Position numbers and translations under genes: made by a program
Source: Bacteroidales bacterium
GTDB taxonomy: Bacteria > Bacteroidota > Bacteroidia > Bacteroidales > Paludibacteraceae
Length of the DNA: 8,501 nucleotides
Assembly (NCBI GenBank): GCA_900769035.1
Contig: CAAGFD010000003.1
Coordinates: 1 to 8,501 of the forward strand
Direction of reading: 5' to 3'
The notes under the pieces: model-generated
Seen by the model: the letters and a program-made list of their open reading frames with translations, nothing else
Told to the model about the DNA's origin: nothing
The model's database searches: none
Shown: piece by piece, positions 1 through 5,019 of the stretch
Layout: each line of letters begins with the position of its first letter
Position numbering within the stretch: position 1 is the first letter of the stretch

Positions 1-254
1 CCGGCATAAGGTAGGCATTTTTCTATAACTTCTTGTGCCACAGAATGATGCTCAGGCAGAAAACTCTCTACTAAAGTTACTGCTTGACTTAAGATTGTTC
101 TATTACCTGCTAAGATTCCTTCTACATAATCATTGACAGTTAATTCTTTTTTCTTAATTCTTGATTTTCGATAAGGATTAACTATTGGTGGTTGTACCAC
201 TCCGTCATTAACATTTAATCCTTTAAACTCTTCACTATTTTCTATATGTGGCAT
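1..254 (-). CDS. meaB: MeaB (methylmalonyl-CoA mutase-associated GTPase), N-terminal part only
   Basis: The reading frame starts at ATG 254-252 and stays open to the window edge, giving 84 complete residues that begin MPHIENSEEFKG. The segment with ELTVNDYVEGILAGNR (residues 37-52), TILSQAVTLVES (53-64) and PEHHSVAQEVIEKCLPYA (67-84) is what I recall of the helical N-terminal region of MeaB/ArgK-type G3E GTPases. The Walker A loop would follow just outside the window, so no nucleotide-binding motif can be checked. MeaB protects and reactivates the adenosylcobalamin-dependent methylmalonyl-CoA mutase in the cytoplasm. The basic and proline-containing leader (residues 15-36) resembles other Bacteroidota MeaB proteins, which supports this start. 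No mutase gene is visible here. No Shine-Dalgarno precedes the ATG, and a hairpin ends 15 bases upstream of it. The family assignment is made from the N-terminal pattern alone. Confidence 0.85.
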   Translation of the reverse strand, partial: MPHIENSEEFKGLNVNDGVVQPPIVNPYRKSRIKKKELTVNDYVEGILAGNRTILSQAVTLVESFLPEHHSVAQEVIEKCLPYA

Positions 255-269
255 AATGATAAAATTATA

Positions 270-304
270 GCATTGCCACCTTTCGTACAAAAAGGTGGCA
301 ATGC
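270..304 (-). terminator. Hairpin after the DUF1573 gene, 15 nt before meaB
   Basis: A perfect 14-bp stem pairs 270-283 (GCATTGCCACCTTT on the plus strand) with 291-304, leaving a 7-base loop at 284-290. Read on the minus strand it starts 19 bases after the stop codon of the DUF1573 gene and is followed by TATAATTTTATC, which is T-rich but not an unbroken T run. It most likely ends the upstream transcript. Because only 15 bases separate it from the meaB ATG, and no TAnnTTTG promoter is visible in between, it could also act as a partial terminator or leader hairpin for meaB. Confidence 0.75.
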
Positions 305-323
305 ATGTTTATTACATAATTAT

Positions 324-770
324 TTATTTTACAGCAGGTTTTGCTTCAATTACAACAGGTGATGTTTGTGCAGGTTGTTGCTCTGCAGGGGTTACTTTTC
401 CTTTGATATAAACGTAATAAGTGAAAGTTTCATTACCATTGCTGAGTGTAATTGTAACAGATTTGTGGAATGCACCCGGACGTCCTTTAGCATTGTATGA
501 TACGGTAATTTCACCTTGGTCTTCCGGACCGATAGGCTCTTTATTCCATGCCGGTGTAGTACATCCACAAGATGCACGAACATTTGATATGGTTAAAGGA
601 CCTTGTGTTTTGTTTGTGAATTTGAAAGTAGTGGTTACACGACCATCTTCTTCTTTGATTACACCAAAATCATGTGTAGTCTCATCAAAAACTACTACTT
701 CTGCTTGTTCTTGAGCAGAGAGACATGCAATCATCATAATTGCAATTGCTAATGATAATAATTTTTTCAT
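324..770 (-). CDS. Secreted DUF1573 family protein (Ig-like fold)
   Basis: The protein has 148 residues. A signal peptide is clear: MKK, a hydrophobic stretch over residues 4-17, then a likely signal peptidase I site after LSA (residue 19). The ACLSA context places a cysteine at residue 16, but MIAC is a poor lipobox. The body (about 26-126) matches the DUF1573 pattern of Bacteroidota: FDETTHDFGVIKE (28-40), FTNKTQGPLTISNVRASCGCT (51-71, with the hallmark SCGCT at 67-71) and PG-F-KSVTITLSNGN (98-113). The fold is an ASH/PapD-like beta sandwich, and the function of the family is unknown. The C-terminal 20 or so residues are low-complexity Pro/Ala/Gln. The gene is probably monocistronic, with a -7 promoter element at 814-821 and a hairpin directly after the stop. 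Family is certain; the cellular role is not. Confidence 0.9.
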   Translation of the reverse strand: MKKLLSLAIAIMMIACLSAQEQAEVVVFDETTHDFGVIKEEDGRVTTTFKFTNKTQGPLTISNVRASCGCTTPAWNKEPIGPEDQGEITVSYNAKGRPGAFHKSVTITLSNGNETFTYYVYIKGKVTPAEQQPAQTSPVVIEAKPAVK

Positions 771-813
771 TGTAAACTATTTTTGGTTAATATTTTATGC
801 TTGTTTCAGACTA

Positions 814-821
814 CAAAGTTA
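814..821 (-). promoter_or_regulatory. Bacteroidota-type -7 element for the DUF1573 gene
   Basis: Minus-strand TAACTTTG matches the Bacteroidota sigma(ABfr) -7 consensus TAnnTTTG exactly. It lies 44 bases upstream of the DUF1573 ATG, which would give a leader of about 35-40 bases. No TTTG is present 17-23 bases further upstream, so the -33 element is weak or absent. The rest of the 153-base gap (771-923) is AT-rich, and I see no terminator for the glycosyltransferase gene in it. Confidence 0.55.
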
Positions 822-923
822 TAAAAAAATCCAACATTAAATTTGATTTTAGTCTAAAATATTATCTGATATCTATTGTGTTGATTATTAGAATATTACT
901 CAATTTGTATATCTAATATTTTA

Positions 924-1940
924 TTAAAAATCAATTTGATTAAATGTTTTGTTTTTGTTTATATAGACTTTCCATAATAATAAATGGTTTAAAATACCGT
1001 GAGGTTTTTTGCACGTTGTCGTAGATATATTTTTCTTTTTATCTGTTTTGAATTGTTTTTTCATTTTAATGAACTGAATATTTCCCATTATAACGGCTTT
1101 CGCATTTGGCGCTTTTCTTTGTAAAAGCATTTGTATTGCAGCTATTAAATCTAAGAATATTCGTGCAGTGCGTACAATTATATATTTTTGTGTAGGTAGG
1201 TTCTTGTACAGCAATATAGCATTATTTCTAAAATTTAAAAATGTTTTTCGTGGAGATTCGTAGTTTAATGACCCACCTCCTAAATGATATATTATGGATT
1301 GTGGAATGCATTTAATGGAATATCCTAATGTTTTTATTCTCCAACATAGGTCTATCTCTTCTTGATGAGCAAAAAATCTGCTGTCAAATGTTCCAGCCTT
1401 ATAAAATATTTCTCTTTTTATAGCTAAACAAGCACCACTCGCCCAAAATATTTCTGCTATATCATCGTATTGACCAGTGTCTGTTTCTACATAGTCAAAA
1501 ATTCTTCCTCTACAGAATGGATATCCAAAATAATCTATATATCCACCTGCTGCTCCTGCATATTCAAATTTCTCTTTATTTGTATCAGATAATATTTTGG
1601 GTTGGCATGCTCCGCAATTTTCGTGCTCTTCTAAATAAGATATTAATGGTTTTAACCAGCCTTCCGGAGTGAATACATCTGAGTTGAGTAGTACATAATA
1701 TTCCGAATCAACTTCTTTTAGAGCTTTATTATATCCTTCCGCAAAACCCCAATTTTGTGTTAATTGTATTATTCTTAATTCCGGATATTTTTCTTTAATC
1801 CATTCTACGGATTTGTCGGTAGAGCAATTATCGGCGATAATTATTTCTGCATCTTGAGTGTTTGATACTACAGATGGGAGATACTTTTTTAGCATCTCTT
1901 CGCCATTGTAATTTAATATAATTACAGCAGTCTTATTCAT
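924..1940 (-). CDS. Family 2 glycosyltransferase (rhamnosyltransferase-like)
   Basis: The protein has 338 residues with a GT-A fold catalytic domain over about residues 4-240. Visible motifs are AVIILNYNG (5-13), IIADNCSTDKS (34-44, the nucleotide-binding Asp-Asn), NWGFAEGYNKA (63-73), the metal-binding DXD equivalent LLNSDV (84-89), WASGACLAIKREIF (166-179), and FFAHQEEIDLCWRIKTLGY (189-207), whose acidic residues would supply the catalytic base. HLGGGSL follows at 219-225. This set is typical of the WbbL/rhamnosyltransferase-like branch of GT2, which builds surface polysaccharide from nucleotide sugars at the inner face of the membrane. The donor sugar cannot be read from sequence. The C-terminal 100 residues are basic, with a hydrophobic helix near 256-273 that probably sits on the membrane. 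The start codon overlaps the acyltransferase stop by 8 bp (ATGAATAA), indicating co-translation and a shared envelope role. Confidence 0.88.
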   Translation of the reverse strand: MNKTAVIILNYNGEEMLKKYLPSVVSNTQDAEIIIADNCSTDKSVEWIKEKYPELRIIQLTQNWGFAEGYNKALKEVDSEYYVLLNSDVFTPEGWLKPLISYLEEHENCGACQPKILSDTNKEKFEYAGAAGGYIDYFGYPFCRGRIFDYVETDTGQYDDIAEIFWASGACLAIKREIFYKAGTFDSRFFAHQEEIDLCWRIKTLGYSIKCIPQSIIYHLGGGSLNYESPRKTFLNFRNNAILLYKNLPTQKYIIVRTARIFLDLIAAIQMLLQRKAPNAKAVIMGNIQFIKMKKQFKTDKKKNISTTTCKKPHGILNHLLLWKVYINKNKTFNQIDF

Positions 1941-2739
1941 AATGATAATCGATTGGAGGTTCGTGTTTCCATCTGTTATGGCTCCAAAGCCACAATTCCG
2001 GTTTTTGTATTATATCGTCTTCCAGCTTTTTCATATACATTTTACACAGCTCTTCTTCGGTGTATTGCTGAGGAGTAGTTGTAATTAATTCAAAACGTAC
2101 ACTATATTTGTGTTTCGATTTTTCTGTTATTTTAATGTATACTACAGCACTGTTGAGCTTTCGACTAATTGTTGCCCATCCGGAGAATATTGGGGTAGGT
2201 TGATGTAAAAAATCTATCCAATAATGTATGTTTTGTCTTGATGGACATTGGTCCGCAATAAAAGCAGTTACGCATTTGGGACTATTATTGGCTAATTGTA
2301 TTATTTTGCGTAAGGCTACATTTTTTTCAATACATATTACTCCGAATTTTGAACGTAATTTAAAGCAAATTTTATTTATCGTTTGATTCTTTATTCTTTG
2401 GAATATAGTAGCAAATTTGACTTTGTTGCTCCACAATGGTACAGATAATAACCATTCCCAATTAGCATAATGCCCTGTTATTGCACTTACGTTTTGCCCG
2501 GACGAAATAATCTCTTCTAAAAGTTCTATATTTTCGAATACATAATGCTCTTTGATTTTCTTTCGTGAAAGAAAAATAAGCATTATAGATTCTATGAGAA
2601 TATTACTTAAGTGTTTGTAATATTCATCCCTTATGCAAGAAAGTTCGGCTTGATTTGCATCTGGAAATGACAATCTCAGATTTTTTTCTATTATTCTCTT
2701 TCTATATTGTATTATGTATTTAAGAAATATGTATATCAT
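1933..2739 (-). CDS. Lipid A biosynthesis acyltransferase (LpxL/HtrB family), short at the N terminus
   Basis: The protein has 268 residues. The catalytic HX4E motif of the LpxL/LpxM acyltransferase family is present as GHYANWEW (His90, Glu95). Other family landmarks are YRKRIIEKNLRLSFPD (12-27), TIFQRIKN (about 112-119), FIADQCPS, and the C-terminal WLWSHNRWK. Such enzymes add a secondary acyl chain to lipid A at the inner membrane. Family members usually carry an additional 20-30 residues with a membrane anchor before the YRKxxxxxNL block. Here the frame begins only 11 residues before it (MIYIFLKYIIQ), and an in-frame TAA lies 16 bases upstream of the ATG, inside a hairpin. The anchor is therefore reduced. 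The catalytic core looks intact, so I call it a gene rather than a pseudogene. It overlaps the GT2 gene by 8 bp. No own promoter is visible; it is probably read from 3175-3205. Confidence 0.83.
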   Translation of the reverse strand: MIYIFLKYIIQYRKRIIEKNLRLSFPDANQAELSCIRDEYYKHLSNILIESIMLIFLSRKKIKEHYVFENIELLEEIISSGQNVSAITGHYANWEWLLSVPLWSNKVKFATIFQRIKNQTINKICFKLRSKFGVICIEKNVALRKIIQLANNSPKCVTAFIADQCPSRQNIHYWIDFLHQPTPIFSGWATISRKLNSAVVYIKITEKSKHKYSVRFELITTTPQQYTEEELCKMYMKKLEDDIIQKPELWLWSHNRWKHEPPIDYHYE

Positions 2740-2747
2740 ATCATAAC

Positions 2748-2779
2748 ATAAGCCTTACATGCTATAATGTAAGGCTTAT
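2748..2779 (-). terminator. Hairpin between the acidic-protein gene and the acyltransferase gene
   Basis: A perfect 13-bp stem pairs 2748-2760 (ATAAGCCTTACAT on the plus strand) with 2767-2779 around the 6-base loop 2761-2766. It follows the stop of the acidic-protein gene by 18 bases and ends 8 bases before the acyltransferase ATG. Neither strand shows a T run after the stem, so efficient intrinsic termination is doubtful. It may be a partial terminator, an RNA processing or stability element, or a structure that limits initiation at the next gene. Confidence 0.55.
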
Positions 2780-2797
2780 ATACAAACAAATAATTAA

Positions 2798-3145
2798 TTA
2801 TTCTTCTTCTTCGGTTTCTTCTGTATAGATACCTATCTCTTTGCCATACTCGAATTCACCATCGAGGATGGCTTGTAGTTCTTCTTCTGTGATATTGACT
2901 ATTTTTTCTTTGTTGATAATTTTATTGATGTACTGAAACATATCTTCTTCTGCGATAAATGCTTCTTCTACTTTATCTTCTTCATCAAATAAGTCATTTT
3001 CGGCATAATAATCGCAAATTACATCAAGTACATATTGTACATCTTCTTCGGTGATTTTACCTTTGAGAGTTTCAGGTAAGTGATTTAGAATGTATTTAAT
3101 GCATTCTGTATCATCAACTTCTATTAAATCTTTTTCTTCTGCCAT
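2798..3145 (-). CDS. Small highly acidic protein of unknown function
   Basis: I do not recognise a named family. The protein has 115 residues and is strikingly acidic: 38 are Asp or Glu (about a third), 9 are Lys and none is Arg. It has no signal peptide or membrane segment, so it is predicted to be cytoplasmic. The pattern suggests a mostly helical protein, with the segments ECIKYILNHLPETLKG (14-29), DVQYVLDVICDYYAEN (35-50), a very acidic linker (51-68), MFQYINKIIN (69-78) and EEELQAILDGEFEYGKEIGIY (86-106), then a Glu-rich tail ending EETEEEE. A strong promoter lies immediately upstream, so it is likely well expressed, and it heads the transcript that continues into the acyltransferase and glycosyltransferase. 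Coding potential is supported by the promoter, the regular amphipathic pattern and the compact gene layout. Any role in envelope synthesis would be guesswork. Confidence 0.8.
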   Translation of the reverse strand: MAEEKDLIEVDDTECIKYILNHLPETLKGKITEEDVQYVLDVICDYYAENDLFDEEDKVEEAFIAEEDMFQYINKIINKEKIVNITEEELQAILDGEFEYGKEIGIYTEETEEEE

Positions 3146-3174
3146 AATATAAATTTTACTTGTATTTCGATTCC

Positions 3175-3205
3175 CAAAGTTACGGAATATAATTTATATG
3201 GCAAA
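3175..3205 (-). promoter_or_regulatory. Strong Bacteroidota promoter (-33 TTTG, -7 TAACTTTG)
   Basis: On the minus strand, TTTG (3205-3202) is followed after exactly 19 bases by TAACTTTG (3182-3175), a full match to the Bacteroidota -33/-7 consensus and spacing. Transcription should start near 3168-3170, about 24 bases before the ATG of the acidic-protein gene at 3145. The promoter fills nearly the whole gap after the Na/Pi transporter gene, whose stop is at 3212, leaving no clear terminator for that gene. Confidence 0.8.
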
Positions 3206-3211
3206 ATTTTA

Positions 3212-4885
3212 TTAATTATTTATTTTAATATCTTTTGCTATCTTAGTTATTGCATCGCTAAGTGATTCGCATTCTTCTATCACATCCATAAAGTATATTC
3301 CGGATATATATGAATGTTCTCCCATGTTTACCTTTTCTATATTATCTAATTTAATGTCGTATCTTATTTTGTTTATCTGATTTTCTAATTCGAATATGAT
3401 TTCTTTTTTAGTGGTATCAGTAAATTTGTTTTTTACACACTCTTCTAAAATTGTAAAGTGTTGATCTACTAAATCAAATACTTCCGTAATTTTGGACATT
3501 TGATAGTCTGAAAACGCTACATTATCATTGTTTTTCCTCGTTATTAATCTGGAAATATTATAACATCTATCTGCAACACTCTCTATCTCGGATGTTAAAT
3601 ATAGATAGCTTCTTATAGTTGATTTTAGTTGAGTTGATGTTGGTGTAGCTGCAATGTTGTATAAATAATCCGATATTGCAGATTCTGTGTTATCACTTGC
3701 TTCTTCGTAATGTTTTATTCTTTCTGCATGGTTATTCTTATCTTTAATGGAACTTAATGCGTATTCTTTTGCTTCGTATAACATCCTATGTGTTCTTTCC
3801 GTATATAGTTCTATCTCTTTTTCTGCTTCTATTAGTGATAATTCTCCGGTTTGTAAAAGACCTGATGAGATGAATTTTAGAGCAAATTCATTATCAGTGT
3901 TTTTATCAGGAATGATTTTACAAACAATTTTTTCTATTGTTTTTATTAAAAATATCATTATAATAGTGTTGCAGAGATTAAATAGGGTGTGGAACATAGA
4001 TAAGGCATATAGAGCATTGTCGTGTGTTTCCGGGTCGAAATTGACGATGTATCCTACCATTTTTGTGAATGGATAGAATAATATCAACACCCAAATTACA
4101 CCGAATACATTAAATAATGTGTGTGATAATGCCGCTCTTTTTGAGTTAATATTTGCCGTTATTGCTGCAATATTTGCCGTAATTGTAGTTCCTATATTTT
4201 CTCCTAATACCATCGCAGCTCCTATTTCAAAAGAAATCCATCCTTGACTTATCATTACTAATGTGATAGCCATAGTCGCTGAAGATGATTGTACTATGAT
4301 AGTCAATAGAGTACCTACAAATAAGAATAATAGTATTGATAAAAATCCCATATTGGTGTAGTCTTGCAAGAAGGTCAATATTTCAGGATGTGATTTAATA
4401 TCAGGAACTCCATTCTTTAAATATTCCAAGCCTAAGAATAAAAGAGAAAATCCAATTATCAGTTGCCCAATGGTTTTTCTTTTGTCTTTTTTGGAAAATA
4501 CAAATGGCATTGCAAGTCCAATAAGAGGAATAGCTATTTCTGCAATCGAAAATTTAAATCCTATGAGGGATACAATCCATGCCGTGACTGTGGTACCGAT
4601 ATTAGCTCCCATAATTACGGAAATGGATTCTCCTAAAGTTAATAATCCGGCATTTACAAAACTTACTATAAGTACAGTAGTAGCAGATGAAGATTGTATT
4701 ATTGATGTAATTATTATACCGGACAATACTCCGACAATTCTATTTTTCGTCATTGATGAGAGAATGAGACGCATTTTGTTTCCTGCTACCTTTTGTAAGG
4801 ATTCACTCATCATATTCATTCCAAAAAGGAACATGCCTAACGCACCTATAAGCGTAAATGCATCTAAAAGTCCAAAACTATTCAT
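3212..4885 (-). CDS. Na/Pi cotransporter family protein with PhoU-like C-terminal domain
   Basis: With the start at ATG 4885-4883 the protein has 557 residues. The N-terminal half (about 1-320) is a polytopic membrane domain made of two inverted Na/Pi-cotransporter repeats. Each has the signature pair: QSSSAT at 64-69 with GANIGTTVTAW at 93-103, and QSSSAT at 199-204 with GENIGTTITANIA at 228-240. Residues about 345-555 are soluble and helical, rich in charged residues, matching the PhoU-like tail of YjbB-type proteins. These transporters couple sodium to phosphate movement across the inner membrane; direction (uptake or export) is not readable. A TTG eight codons upstream (4909) keeps the frame open, but it falls inside the -7 promoter element and would not be transcribed, so ATG 4885 is chosen. 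The gene appears monocistronic, with no strong terminator seen after it. Confidence 0.92.
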   Translation of the reverse strand: MNSFGLLDAFTLIGALGMFLFGMNMMSESLQKVAGNKMRLILSSMTKNRIVGVLSGIIITSIIQSSSATTVLIVSFVNAGLLTLGESISVIMGANIGTTVTAWIVSLIGFKFSIAEIAIPLIGLAMPFVFSKKDKRKTIGQLIIGFSLLFLGLEYLKNGVPDIKSHPEILTFLQDYTNMGFLSILLFLFVGTLLTIIVQSSSATMAITLVMISQGWISFEIGAAMVLGENIGTTITANIAAITANINSKRAALSHTLFNVFGVIWVLILFYPFTKMVGYIVNFDPETHDNALYALSMFHTLFNLCNTIIMIFLIKTIEKIVCKIIPDKNTDNEFALKFISSGLLQTGELSLIEAEKEIELYTERTHRMLYEAKEYALSSIKDKNNHAERIKHYEEASDNTESAISDYLYNIAATPTSTQLKSTIRSYLYLTSEIESVADRCYNISRLITRKNNDNVAFSDYQMSKITEVFDLVDQHFTILEECVKNKFTDTTKKEIIFELENQINKIRYDIKLDNIEKVNMGEHSYISGIYFMDVIEECESLSDAITKIAKDIKINN

Positions 4886-4906
4886 AAGTACCAATTTTAT
4901 TTGATG

Positions 4907-4914
4907 CAAAGGTA
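4907..4914 (-). promoter_or_regulatory. -7 element for the Na/Pi transporter gene
   Basis: Minus-strand TACCTTTG fits the consensus TAnnTTTG. It lies 21 bases upstream of the ATG at 4885, predicting a very short leader of about 15 bases. A TTTG occurs at 4932-4929, but the spacer of 14 bases is shorter than the usual 19, so the -33 element is uncertain. The element decides the gene start, because it contains the alternative TTG codon. Confidence 0.55.
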
Positions 4915-4959
4915 TCTTACAGATGTTACAAAATTGTTACAATGAAATTACAATATAAT

Positions 4960-4999
4960 CAATAAAAAAGCATCTGAATATTCAGATGCTTTTTTATTG
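4960..4999 (-). terminator. Intrinsic terminator (40-bp perfect palindrome) after the DPP5 gene
   Basis: Bases 4960-4979 are the exact reverse complement of 4980-4999. The GC-containing core GCATCTGAATATTCAGATGC (4970-4989) is flanked by six A's on one side and six T's on the other, the classic shape of a factor-independent terminator. It lies 20 bases after the stop of the DPP5-like gene. The symmetric A and T tracts mean it could stop transcription from either direction. Confidence 0.93.
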
Positions 5000-5019
5000 T
5001 GTCTTAATTTATAAAACAA

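Noticed and set aside
421..714. Plus-strand open frame opposite the DUF1573 gene
   Set aside because: It lies wholly antisense to a well-supported secreted protein, has no recognisable domain and no promoter, so it is a shadow frame.
2798..2830. TTC-rich stretch resembling a microsatellite
   Set aside because: It is simply the Glu codons of the acidic C-terminal tail (EETEEEE) on the opposite strand; no evidence of slippage or frameshift.
4148..4180. Short direct repeat (AATATTTGCCGT twice, 21 bases apart) inside the Na/Pi gene
   Set aside because: It encodes the similar residues TANIAAITANI after the second GENIGTT motif, within a normal transmembrane segment; too short to be a mobile or regulatory repeat.
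4470..4904. 144-codon plus-strand open frame opposite the Na/Pi transporter
   Set aside because: Its translation is a mirror of the repeated hydrophobic codons of the transporter; no start signals or family motifs.
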